Of a stretch of DNA of 17,197 bases, positions 5,751 through 12,807 are shown one piece after another (position 1 is the first letter of the stretch; the number at the start of each line of letters is the position of its first letter). The stretch comes from an uncultured Collinsella sp. (lineage in GTDB: Bacteria; Actinomycetota; Coriobacteriia; Coriobacteriales; Coriobacteriaceae), in the NCBI GenBank assembly GCA_934675795.1, contig CAKURW010000039.1:1-17197 (forward strand), written 5' to 3'. The notes below the pieces were generated by a model. The model ran no database searches and had not been told where the DNA came from. It worked only from the letters and a program-made list of their open reading frames with translations. A program made the translations under genes and the position numbers.

Positions 5751-6737
5751 CTACTCGTCGTCCTCGTCGTTGGGATCGCCCTTGAGGGTGTTGATGTCCA
5801 GATACTCGTTATCGTCCTCTTTTTGCTGGGTCTCCGACTCCGCTTGGGTGGGGCCGGAGAACAGCCGGAATCCCTCAAACGCAATGACACCGAGCAGGGC
5901 AATGACAATGGCGATAAAGGCAACCTTGACTGCCTGCGGAAATTCCGAAAAACGTAGCGCCTTTTCCTCGGCGTAATAATCGGCGAAGCGCTCTTCGCCC
6001 GTGCTTTTGGTATACGCCGGCGCGGACGCGGCCTCCGGGTCATATTCCGGTGCAGGCGTGGCAGCGTACGGATCGTTGAGATAATCGCTCGATGCGGTGC
6101 CATAATCCTCGGTCTCGATGCGATCGGTGCCAGCATAGCCATCGGAATAATCGGAATATGCCGCACCGCCCTCATAGTCCGCGGCGCTCGTGTTGGCGGC
6201 AAAAAGCGGGTTAACTGGAACGTCGAGCGCCGGCATGCCGGTAGAGGTCTCATCCAGATCGGCTGCAGCCCAGGAATCGTAGGCAACCTGATGGGCAACG
6301 GGCTCATCGAGCCTTGTGACCGGAGACTTGCGTGCCGCAGGAACGGGCAACTGCTGGGCGCTGTACATAACGGTGCTGTCGGCCGATTTGCTCCGCGTCG
6401 CCGCAGCGAGAAATGCCGCCGTCTCGGACGGGTCGCTTGCGGGGCGGGGAGTGGGCGTGGGCGCCGAAATGGGTGCGGGCGTAGACGCGGGCGTCGAAAC
6501 AGGCGGCTGCGCAGGAGTCGGCGCAGATGCGGGCTTAGGCGCAAGTGCGGGATTGGGGCTTGACGGGCGAGCCCCGCCGCCCATGAGTTCGTCGGCGGTC
6601 CACGGGCGATCATCCATCACGTCGTCAAGGCTCAGCGAAAACAGGTCGTCTTCACCCTCATCGAACATGCGGTGCACATGTCCACCAATTGCCGGAATCA
6701 ATCCGCGACCGGTGCATGATGCCTTGCTCAACGCCAT
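5751..6737 (-). CDS. Pro-rich single-pass membrane protein, unknown function
   Basis: 328 aa from MALSKASCTG at 6737, chosen because AGGGTGG lies ~7 nt upstream; an earlier in-frame ATG lacks a ribosome site. The N-terminal ~55 residues are conserved-looking and acidic (MFDEGEDDLFSLSLDDVMDDRPWTADEL). Residues 58-102 are almost only Pro/Ala/Ser/Thr. Residues 145-240 are acidic and Tyr-rich (many SDY, DYE, EYD). One membrane segment lies at ~268-288 (VKVAFIAIVIALLGVIAFEG), followed by an acidic tail ending DEDDE. There is no signal peptide, so the long N-terminal part is probably cytoplasmic with a short exterior tail. I do not recognise it. Disordered, charged cytoplasmic regions of this kind occur in divisome or scaffold proteins, but that is only a possibility. 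Confidence 0.8.
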   Translation of the reverse strand: MALSKASCTGRGLIPAIGGHVHRMFDEGEDDLFSLSLDDVMDDRPWTADELMGGGARPSSPNPALAPKPASAPTPAQPPVSTPASTPAPISAPTPTPRPASDPSETAAFLAAATRSKSADSTVMYSAQQLPVPAARKSPVTRLDEPVAHQVAYDSWAAADLDETSTGMPALDVPVNPLFAANTSAADYEGGAAYSDYSDGYAGTDRIETEDYGTASSDYLNDPYAATPAPEYDPEAASAPAYTKSTGEERFADYYAEEKALRFSEFPQAVKVAFIAIVIALLGVIAFEGFRLFSGPTQAESETQQKEDDNEYLDINTLKGDPNDEDDE

Positions 6738-6771
6738 TCTGTTCCACCCTTTCGAAATACTAATGACATCG

Positions 6772-6777
6772 ATTATA
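6772..6777 (-). promoter_or_regulatory. -10 element upstream of membrane protein gene
   Basis: A perfect TATAAT on the minus strand lies 35 bp upstream of the ATG at 6737. I see no good -35 at 16-18 bp, so the promoter may need an activator or be weak. Confidence 0.4.
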
Positions 6778-6860
6778 TGGAACTTTCCAAGCGGCTCGGT
6801 CTTGGATTCATGCTTTCCAGAACTCGCGCCCAAAAGGGGAGGGGCAATCCAGGCGAGTGC

Positions 6861-7514
6861 CTACTTGTCGCCTGCTGCCGCCTTGGCCTCATTGAGGTAG
6901 CTATAGAAGCTGTACTTGGAGATGCCAAAGAACTCGCAGGCGCGTTCGCTCGACTTGGAAATGAGGAAGGCGCCGCGACGGTCGAGGTAGCCAATGGCAC
7001 GAATGCGCTCGTCTTTGGTCATGAGCGCCGCGGGCTTGCCCACAAACTGCTCGCACTCGTGCAGCAGATCCTCGAGCAGGTCGCCGATGTTCTTGGTAAT
7101 GGGCTCGGGCTCGGTGTAGCCCGAGCCGCCGGTGCCGGTAAAGGCGTCGAGCGAACGCTCAAAAGCCTTCATAAGCGTAATGTCAAAGTTAATGCCCAAA
7201 ATGCCGACGGGCTTGCCCTCGTCGTTGCGGATAAAGATGGTCGAGGACTTGAGCAGCTTGCCATCGGTGGTTTTGGTGAGGTATGGCTCGCGGTCGTGCA
7301 CGTCGGTGGTGCCATCGTGCATGGACTCAAGCACAATATGGCTGGGGCCGTCACCCAGTTTGCGCCCGCTGACGTGGCCGTTTTCGATCACTACGATGGA
7401 GTGGTCCACGTCCTCGGTCTCCAGGTCGTGGACGACGATTTCGCAGTTGGGGCCAAATTGGAGCGCCAGGCCGTGTGCAAGGCGCTTGTAAAACTCAATC
7501 TGTGCGGGGGTCAT
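6861..7514 (-). CDS. YheO-family PAS/HTH transcriptional regulator
   Basis: 217 aa. Residues ~1-115 form the YheO-type PAS-like sensor (CEIVVHDLE, SIVVIENGHVSGR, KSSTIFIRNDEGKPVGILGINFDIT). Residues ~160-212 are the C-terminal helix-turn-helix of this family (TKDERIRAIGYLDRRGAFL, SSERACEFFGISKYSFYSYLNEA). The family includes DauR-type regulators that sense small metabolites and control amino-acid catabolism genes. The start at 7514 is supported by AGGAAGG about 5 nt upstream, ten codons into a longer frame. It is divergent from ygeX across 277 bp that hold two matching palindromes, so it is the obvious candidate regulator of the ygeX-ygeY-ygeW unit. Ligand unknown; a purine-pathway intermediate is a guess. 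Confidence 0.88.
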   Translation of the reverse strand: MTPAQIEFYKRLAHGLALQFGPNCEIVVHDLETEDVDHSIVVIENGHVSGRKLGDGPSHIVLESMHDGTTDVHDREPYLTKTTDGKLLKSSTIFIRNDEGKPVGILGINFDITLMKAFERSLDAFTGTGGSGYTEPEPITKNIGDLLEDLLHECEQFVGKPAALMTKDERIRAIGYLDRRGAFLISKSSERACEFFGISKYSFYSYLNEAKAAAGDK

Positions 7515-7633
7515 AGGTGCCTTCCTAAAAATTAGTTTGGGCACACTTTGCCATAAACCCCACTTGTTCGCAAATAACGAAAGCGTCGCTGCGTTATGTG
7601 ACCGTTCGGCGGCGAAAAAGTACCGATTACGGC

Positions 7634-7699
7634 AACAAACAATTTGTTAGGTATGCCAATCAAAAAGTGTGATAGAACATTACTAACAAACTTTTTGTT
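7634..7699. promoter_or_regulatory. paired operator-like palindromes AACAAA-N3-TTTGTT
   Basis: AACAAACAATTTGTT at 7634-7648 and AACAAACTTTTTGTT at 7685-7699 have identical arms around a 3-bp centre and are 51 bp apart, close to five helical turns. A weak promoter for ygeX (TTGTTA 7644-7649, 18 bp, TGTGAT 7668-7673) lies between and overlaps the first site. A further imperfect repeat (7653-7667 with 7691-7705, one mismatch) interlocks with them. They are likely binding sites of the adjacent YheO-family regulator; that is inference. Confidence 0.6.
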
Positions 7700-7716
7700 T
7701 GGCATCCACATAAAAG

Positions 7717-7745
7717 TTCAGCCGTGTGAATGGGATCGGGCTGAA
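7717..7745 (+). promoter_or_regulatory. hairpin in ygeX leader
   Basis: TTCAGCC (7717-7723) and GGCTGAA (7739-7745) form a 7-bp perfect stem with a 15-nt loop, 46 nt before the ygeX start. It could stabilise the 5' end or affect translation; no known riboswitch was recognised. Confidence 0.4.
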
Positions 7746-7791
7746 ACGCGTATGCGGGGGCCGGCAAGAGAGGACTTAAGGAGTTCACCGT

Positions 7792-9006
7792 ATGGCCGAT
7801 AAGATCCAGTGGGCGGGCAACACGATGCCCAAGAGCGATGACAAGCACTTGGGAATCATGAGCCTCGACCACGTGAAGAAGGCCCGCGCCTTCCACCAGT
7901 CGTTCCCTCAATATACCGTTACTCCGCTTGCCTGCCTGGACGGTCAGGCTGCGCACCTGGGCCTGTCCAACCTGTGCGTTAAGGACGAGAGCTATCGCTT
8001 TGGCCTCAACGCCTTCAAGGTTCTGGGCGGTTCGTTTGCCATGGCCAATTACATTGCCGACGAGACCGGCAAGGACGTTGCCGAGTGCACCTTCGATTAC
8101 CTGACCTCCGATCAGCTTGCCAAGGACTTTGGCCAGGCCACCTTCTTTACCGCCACCGACGGCAACCATGGCCGCGGCGTGGCATGGGCTGCCAACAAGC
8201 TGGGCCAGAAGGCCGTCGTGCACATGCCCAAGGGTTCCACCAAGCCCCGCTTCGATAACATCGCCGCCGAGGGCGCCACGGTGACCATTGAAGAGGTCAA
8301 CTACGACGAGTGCGTGCGCATGGCCGCCGCCGAGGCCGACGCCTGCGAGCGCGGCGTCATCGTTCAGGACACCGCCTGGGAGGGCTACGAGAAGATCCCG
8401 TCTTGGATCATGGAGGGCTACGGCACCATGGCTTCCGAGGCTGCCGAGCAGCTGCGCGAGATGGCCATCAACCGCCCGACGCACGTCTTTGTCCAGGCTG
8501 GCGTAGGCTCGCTGGCTGGCGCCGTGGTGGGCTACTTCACCAACCTGTATCCCGATAACCCGCCCACCTTCGTCGTGGTCGAGTGCGCGCCTGCCGCCTG
8601 CCTGTACAAGGGCGCTGCCGCCGGCGACGGCGATCCGCGCATCGTGGACGGCGACATGCCCTCCATCATGGCCGGCCTGTGCTGCGGCGAGCCCAACATC
8701 CTGGGCTGGGATATCCTGCGCAACCACACCACTGCCTTTGTGTCCTGCCCCGACTGGGTCACCGCTCGCGGCATGCGTACCCTGGGCGCTCCCGAGAAGG
8801 GCGACCCGCGCGTCATCTCCGGCGAGTCCGGCGCGGTGACCACCGGTCTGGTCGAGACCCTCATGCTCGATCCCGAGTACGCCGAGCTCAAGGAGCTCAT
8901 CGGCCTGGACAAGACGAGCTCCGTGCTCTGCTTCTCCACCGAGGGCGACACCGATCCGGATCAGTACCGTCGCATCGTCTGGGAGGGCGAGTATCCGACC
9001 TGCTAG
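7792..9006 (+). CDS. ygeX: diaminopropionate ammonia-lyase YgeX
   Basis: 404 aa, the family's usual length. This cytoplasmic PLP enzyme converts 2,3-diaminopropionate to pyruvate and two ammonia. The PLP lysine is Lys76 in RFGLNAFKVLGG. The two family acid residues are visible as Asp123 in TATDGNHGRG and Asp193 in VQDTAWEGYE. A phosphate-binding loop is seen in QAGVGSLAGAVVG. AAGGAG lies 8 nt before the ATG. It is first in a row with ygeY and ygeW, separated from ygeY by a long hairpin. In gut anaerobes this trio accompanies anaerobic urate/purine breakdown, where YgeX would supply pyruvate and ammonia; the row and family are clear, the pathway role is inferred. Codon use is strongly biased to C/G-ending codons, which suggests high expression. 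Confidence 0.96.
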   Translation: MADKIQWAGNTMPKSDDKHLGIMSLDHVKKARAFHQSFPQYTVTPLACLDGQAAHLGLSNLCVKDESYRFGLNAFKVLGGSFAMANYIADETGKDVAECTFDYLTSDQLAKDFGQATFFTATDGNHGRGVAWAANKLGQKAVVHMPKGSTKPRFDNIAAEGATVTIEEVNYDECVRMAAAEADACERGVIVQDTAWEGYEKIPSWIMEGYGTMASEAAEQLREMAINRPTHVFVQAGVGSLAGAVVGYFTNLYPDNPPTFVVVECAPAACLYKGAAAGDGDPRIVDGDMPSIMAGLCCGEPNILGWDILRNHTTAFVSCPDWVTARGMRTLGAPEKGDPRVISGESGAVTTGLVETLMLDPEYAELKELIGLDKTSSVLCFSTEGDTDPDQYRRIVWEGEYPTC

Positions 9007-9021
9007 CAGACTGACCTGTCC

Positions 9022-9139
9022 GGAGGCAGCCGGAGGACTTTACTCCCTGCTCGGACAGTCCTGCTCGCACGGAGAGCACATTAAGTGCTCTCCGGCTCGT
9101 GCGGAACTCGCGACGGAGCAAAGTCCTCCGTCCGCCTCC
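9022..9139 (+). repeat. ~118-nt intercistronic hairpin between ygeX and ygeY
   Basis: Outer arms are GGAGGC (9022-9027) with GCCTCC (9134-9139), then CGGAGGACTTTACTCC (9031-9046) with 9115-9130 (one mismatch). An inner stem GGAGAGCAC with GTGCTCTCC (around 9071-9088) closes a small loop. No T-run follows. It could act as an RNA-processing or mRNA-stability element that sets different levels of ygeX and ygeY, or be an inserted palindromic repeat. Confidence 0.75.
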
Positions 9140-9208
9140 TATGGTTACTTGCTTGCCGGGTGCTCAACCTCACGCTGCTTGGTACAAGTGATCTATCTGA
9201 AATATCTA

Positions 9209-9218
9209 CCTGTAGGTA
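9209..9218. repeat. short palindrome upstream of ygeY
   Basis: TACCTGTAGGTA, centred near 9211-9213, is symmetric about a GT centre and lies about 30 bp before the ygeY start. It is a possible operator. The evidence is only the symmetry. Confidence 0.25.
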
Positions 9219-9243
9219 AACCCTTGTAGAAAGGTTGACTGTT

Positions 9244-10629
9244 ATGACTAAAGAACTCGATTTTGATGCCATTAAGGCTGCTGCTGAGTCTCATCGTGCT
9301 GATATGACTCGCTTCCTGCGCGCTATGATCTCCCATCCCTCTGAGTCTTGCGAGGAGGGTGAGGTTGTCGCCTGCATCAAGGCCGAGATGGAGAGCCTTG
9401 GCTATGACGAGGTCAAGGTCGACGGCCTGGGCAACGTTATGGGCTTTATGGGCGAGGGCGACAAGATCATCGCCATCGACTCCCACATCGACACCGTCGG
9501 TATCGGCAACATCGAGAACTGGGACGCCGATCCCTATGAGGGCTACGAGACCGACGAGATCATCTACGGCCGCGGCGGCTCCGACCAGGAGGGTGGCATG
9601 GCTTCTGCTACCTACGCTGCCAAGATGATGAAGGACATGGGCCTCATCCCCGAGGGCTACAAGATCATGGTCGTCGGCACCGTCCAGGAAGAGGACTGCG
9701 ACGGCATGTGCTGGCAGTACATCTACAACAAGGACGGCATTAAGCCCGAGTTCGTCATTTCCACCGAGCCCACCGACGGCGGCATCTATCGCGGTCACCG
9801 CGGCCGCATGGAGATCCGCGTCGACGTTCACGGCACCTCCTGCCACGGCTCCGCTCCCGACCGCGGCGACAACGCCATCTACAAGATGGCCGACATCATC
9901 GCCGACGTCCGCGCCCTCAACAACAACGGCTGCGACGAGTCGACCGACATCAAGGGCCTCGTCAAGATGCTCGACCCCAAGTACAACCCCGAGCACTTCG
10001 AGGACGCCCGCTTCCTGGGCCGCGGCACCTGCACCGTCAGCCAGATCTTCTACACCAGCCCCAGCCGCTGCGCCGTGGCCGACTCCTGCGCCATCTCCAT
10101 CGACCGTCGTATGACCGCCGGTGAGACCTGGGAGTCCTGCCTGGACGAGATCCGTAACCTGCCGGCCGCCAAGAAGTACGGCGATGACGTGAAGGTTTCC
10201 ATGTACATGTACGATCGTCCGTCCTGGACCGGCGAGGTCTACGAGACCGAGGCTTACTTCCCCACGTGGATCAACAAGGAGACCGCTCCGCACGTCAAGG
10301 CCCTCGTCGACGCCCACAAGGCCATGTTCGGTGACGAGCGTATCGGCTGCGAGCCCAGCATGGACAAGCGCACCGGTCGTCCGCTGTGCGACAAGTGGAC
10401 CTTCTCCACGAACTGCGTCTCCATCCAGGGCCGCTATGGCATCCCCTGCGTCGGCTTTGGCCCGGGTGCCGAGTCTCAGGCTCACGCTCCCAACGAGGTC
10501 ACCTATAAGGACGACCTGGTCACCGCTGCCGCCATGTATGTGGCTGCCCTGAACCTCTACGATCCGAGCCAGGCCGATGGCGACGCCACCGTGTTCCGCG
10601 CCGGTCTGACCAACAACAAGATCGACTAG
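9244..10629 (+). CDS. ygeY: YgeY, selenium-metabolism-linked M20 family hydrolase
   Basis: 461 aa. This M20/ArgE-DapE-type metallohydrolase has its expected ligands visible: His81 and Asp83 in DSHIDTV, Asp114 in [10 protein letters not shown], Glu149-Glu150 in VQEED, Glu175 in STEPTD, and His414 in [10 protein letters not shown]. Family members cleave amide or carbamoyl-type bonds of small substrates. YgeY occurs with selenium-dependent Mo hydroxylases and is proposed to act on a ureido or carbamoyl intermediate; the exact substrate is not readable here. The ATG at 9244 is chosen because AGAAAGG ends 9 nt upstream; an in-frame TTG at 9235 touches that site and is rejected. The first ~25 codons are AT-rich and T-ending, whereas the rest is almost all C/G-ending. 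Confidence 0.94.
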   Translation: MTKELDFDAIKAAAESHRADMTRFLRAMISHPSESCEEGEVVACIKAEMESLGYDEVKVDGLGNVMGFMGEGDKIIAIDSHIDTVGIGNIENWDADPYEGYETDEIIYGRGGSDQEGGMASATYAAKMMKDMGLIPEGYKIMVVGTVQEEDCDGMCWQYIYNKDGIKPEFVISTEPTDGGIYRGHRGRMEIRVDVHGTSCHGSAPDRGDNAIYKMADIIADVRALNNNGCDESTDIKGLVKMLDPKYNPEHFEDARFLGRGTCTVSQIFYTSPSRCAVADSCAISIDRRMTAGETWESCLDEIRNLPAAKKYGDDVKVSMYMYDRPSWTGEVYETEAYFPTWINKETAPHVKALVDAHKAMFGDERIGCEPSMDKRTGRPLCDKWTFSTNCVSIQGRYGIPCVGFGPGAESQAHAPNEVTYKDDLVTAAAMYVAALNLYDPSQADGDATVFRAGLTNNKID

Positions 10630-10651
10630 TCCCATTCTTCGATCTTGTTGA

Positions 10652-10676
10652 GCCGGGGGCCGCCCGTGTCCCCGGC
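10652..10676 (+). terminator. GC hairpin after ygeY (possible attenuator or processing site)
   Basis: GCCGGGG (10652-10658) and CCCCGGC (10670-10676) form a 7-bp perfect stem with an 11-nt loop, 22 nt past the ygeY stop. There is no T-run, so a true intrinsic terminator is doubtful. It may protect the ygeX-ygeY mRNA 3' end. Confidence 0.35.
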
Positions 10677-10747
10677 GCCCCCTGTTGACTTGGGGCCCGC
10701 GGTCGTTATCTCCCATGCTTCCTCAACGGTGGCGGGTCCTCGTCATA

Positions 10748-10787
10748 GTGCTCTGCATGTTCTAGCCACACGCGCATGCCGGAGCAC
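10748..10787 (+). repeat. hairpin in ygeW leader
   Basis: GTGCTC (10748-10753) pairs with GAGCAC (10782-10787), and GCATG (10755-10759) with CATGC (10775-10779), with a small internal loop. It lies ~45 nt before the ygeW start and could mark an RNA-processing site or a control element. No known riboswitch was recognised. Confidence 0.4.
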
Positions 10788-10830
10788 ATCTACTCATTGC
10801 AATCGTTTCATCTTTGGAAAGGATATTTAC

Positions 10831-12033
10831 ATGGACGCCAAGTTTACCGAGCTCGTCGAGCAGCTGAACGGCCTCGATTTTAAGGGCATGTACGGCAGCG
10901 ACTTCCTGCACACCTGGGATAAGACCACCGATGAGCTCAAGGCGCTCTACATCGTCGCCGACGCCCTGCGCGAGCTGCGCGAGAACAACGTTTCGTCCAA
11001 GATCTTCGATTCGGGTCTGGCCGTCTCCCTGTTCCGTGACAACTCCACCCGTACGCGCTTCTCCTTCTCTAAGGCCGCCAACCTGCTCGGCCTTGAGCTG
11101 CAGGACCTGGACGAGAAGAAGTCCCAGATCGCTCACGGCGAGACCGTCCGCGAGACCGCTACCATGATCTCCTTCATGGCCGACGTCATCGGCATCCGCG
11201 ACGACATGTACATCGGCAAGGGCGACGCCTACATGGCCGAGGTCTCCGAGTCTGTCCAGCAGGCCTACGAGGACGGCGTTCTGGATCACCGTCCCACGCT
11301 CATCTCCCTGCAGTCCGACTCCGACCACCCCACGCAGTCCTCTGCCGACATGCTCTACCTCATCAACGAGTTTGGCGGCCTCGAGAACCTCAAGGGCAAG
11401 AAGGTTGCTGTCACTTGGGCCTATTCGCCCTCTTACGGCAAGCCGCTGTCCTGCCCGCAGTCGCTGATCAGCCTGCTGCCCCGCTTTGGCATGGACGTCA
11501 CCCTGGCCCACCCCGAGGGCTACGACCTCATGCCCGAGGTCGTCGAGCGCGCCAAGGGCTATGCCGCCGAGTCCGGCACCACCTTTAAGCAGGTCAACAC
11601 CATGGCCGAGGCCTTCGAGGGCGCCGACATCGTGATCCCGAAGAGCTGGGCTCCGTTTGCCGCCATGGAGAAGCGCACCAACCTGTACGCCGAGGGCGAC
11701 GACGCCGGCATCGCTGCACTCGAGAAGGAGCTGCTCGCTCAGAACGCCACGCATCAGGATTGGTGCTCCACGACCGAGCTCATGGAGAAGACCGCCAACG
11801 GCCAGGACACCATCTTTATGCATCCGCTGCCCGCCGACATCTCCGGTGTCTCTTGCGAGCACGGCGAGGTTAACGCCGACGTCTTCGACATGCACCGCGT
11901 GGGCATGTACAAGGAGGCCAGCTACAAGCCGTACGCCATCGCAGCCATGATGTTCCTGCAGAAGGTTGCCGATCCCGCCGCTACCCTCAAGGCCCTCGAC
12001 GAGCGCAACACCGCCCGTTGGTTCCAGGCCTAA
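10831..12033 (+). CDS. ygeW: YgeW, transcarbamylase (knotted carbamoyltransferase family)
   Basis: 400 aa. The start MDAKFTELVE at 10831 is preceded by AAAGGA at ~8 nt; the frame upstream is open but unlikely to be coding. Aspartate/ornithine-transcarbamylase motifs are present: carbamoyl-phosphate binding STRTR at 72-76, HPTQS at 166-170, and HPLPADI at 331-337. Extra length and the KSWAPF segment (271-276) fit the YgeW/knotted class rather than the classical enzymes. It probably moves a carbamoyl group between phosphate and an amine or ureido compound formed in purine breakdown, allowing carbamoyl phosphate and then ATP to be made; the natural substrate is not settled. It is the third gene of the ygeX-ygeY-ygeW row and is closed by a strong terminator 24 nt downstream. 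Confidence 0.95.
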   Translation: MDAKFTELVEQLNGLDFKGMYGSDFLHTWDKTTDELKALYIVADALRELRENNVSSKIFDSGLAVSLFRDNSTRTRFSFSKAANLLGLELQDLDEKKSQIAHGETVRETATMISFMADVIGIRDDMYIGKGDAYMAEVSESVQQAYEDGVLDHRPTLISLQSDSDHPTQSSADMLYLINEFGGLENLKGKKVAVTWAYSPSYGKPLSCPQSLISLLPRFGMDVTLAHPEGYDLMPEVVERAKGYAAESGTTFKQVNTMAEAFEGADIVIPKSWAPFAAMEKRTNLYAEGDDAGIAALEKELLAQNATHQDWCSTTELMEKTANGQDTIFMHPLPADISGVSCEHGEVNADVFDMHRVGMYKEASYKPYAIAAMMFLQKVADPAATLKALDERNTARWFQA

Positions 12034-12056
12034 AGCTGGGTTGAGGTAAGCCATGT

Positions 12057-12095
12057 AAAGGGGGCGCTCTGCCAACCGGCGGGGTGCCCCTTTTT
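12057..12095 (+). terminator. intrinsic terminator of the ygeX-ygeY-ygeW unit
   Basis: AAAGGGGGC (12057-12065) pairs with GCCCCTTTT (12086-12094) around an inner GCC-AACC-GGC hairpin, and the 3' arm runs into TTTTT (12091-12095). This is a classical strong terminator and marks the end of the catabolic unit before mocA. Confidence 0.9.
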
Positions 12096-12183
12096 GCATC
12101 GTGGGCGTGCGGGATAAGCGCTTTCGATGTAGATGCCCCGCGACGCGAGTTATGGGTACGATGGTTTCAGGGGAGGTATCGCC

Positions 12184-12798
12184 ATGAAACTTGGTTGCGT
12201 CATTATGGCTTCGGGCGAGGGCAAGCGATTTGGCTCTAACAAGATGCTCGCCGATATCTATGGCGAGCCGCTGATTGCCCGGACCATTGATTCGGTTCCC
12301 CGGGGCTTTGACGTTGTGGTTTCGACGCGTTGGCCCGAGGTCGCTCAGATTTGCGAGGACAAGCATTGCCCGTGCGTGCTGCACGATGGCGAGCTGCGCA
12401 GCGAAAGCGTCCGTGCGGGCCTTTCGTGGGGAGTCGAACGCAACTGGAAAGGTTGCCTCTTTTTGCCGGGCGACCAGCCGCTCGTGAGTTCGGATTCTTT
12501 TGAGGCTATGGTTCGTGCATTTGACGAGCGTGGCCGCAAGCATCCGGTGCGTCTTGCGTGCAACGGTGAGCCTTCGAGCCCGGTGCTCTTTCCGGCGGAA
12601 CTGTTCGATGCACTTATGTGTCTTGGGGGTAAGGACGGCGGCGGTTCGATCCTCAAGGACCGTACCGACGTGGTGCTGGTCGAGGCGCGTGCCTACGAGC
12701 TTTGGGATGTCGATACTGTAAAGGGGCAGCGTCGTATAACGGAGCACATCGCCGCCTGCTCGTATTTTGATCGCGTGGCCAACTGCATCAATCAATAA
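12184..12798 (+). CDS. mocA: molybdenum cofactor cytidylyltransferase (MocA/YgfJ family)
   Basis: 204 aa. The NTP-transferase signature IMASGEGKRFGSNKM (7-21) and the metal/nucleotide loop LPGDQPL (94-100) are clear, followed by SSPVLFP and GGKDGGGSIL near the C-terminal half. MocA transfers CMP from CTP to molybdopterin to make the dinucleotide cofactor used by xanthine-dehydrogenase-type hydroxylases. The YgfJ subgroup is tied to selenium-dependent ones. The ATG at 12184 is chosen because GGGGAGG lies ~7 nt upstream. It starts after the ygeW terminator, so it needs its own promoter; only a poor TACGAT near 12158 is seen. hyuA begins 9 bp after its stop, so the two are co-transcribed. Confidence 0.9.
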   Translation: MKLGCVIMASGEGKRFGSNKMLADIYGEPLIARTIDSVPRGFDVVVSTRWPEVAQICEDKHCPCVLHDGELRSESVRAGLSWGVERNWKGCLFLPGDQPLVSSDSFEAMVRAFDERGRKHPVRLACNGEPSSPVLFPAELFDALMCLGGKDGGGSILKDRTDVVLVEARAYELWDVDTVKGQRRITEHIAACSYFDRVANCINQ

Positions 12799-12807
12799 GG
12801 AGCAATT

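Noticed and set aside
7717..7791. riboswitch in the ygeX leader
   Set aside because: There is only one simple hairpin and no conserved purine or other riboswitch core that I can recognise.
7660..8727. 355-codon minus-strand frame over ygeX
   Set aside because: It is the mirror image of ygeX, and it also crosses the regulator/ygeX control region.
9193..10716. 507-codon minus-strand frame over ygeY
   Set aside because: Val/Gly/Asp/Leu-rich composition is the reverse-complement image of the biased ygeY codons. There are no domain features.
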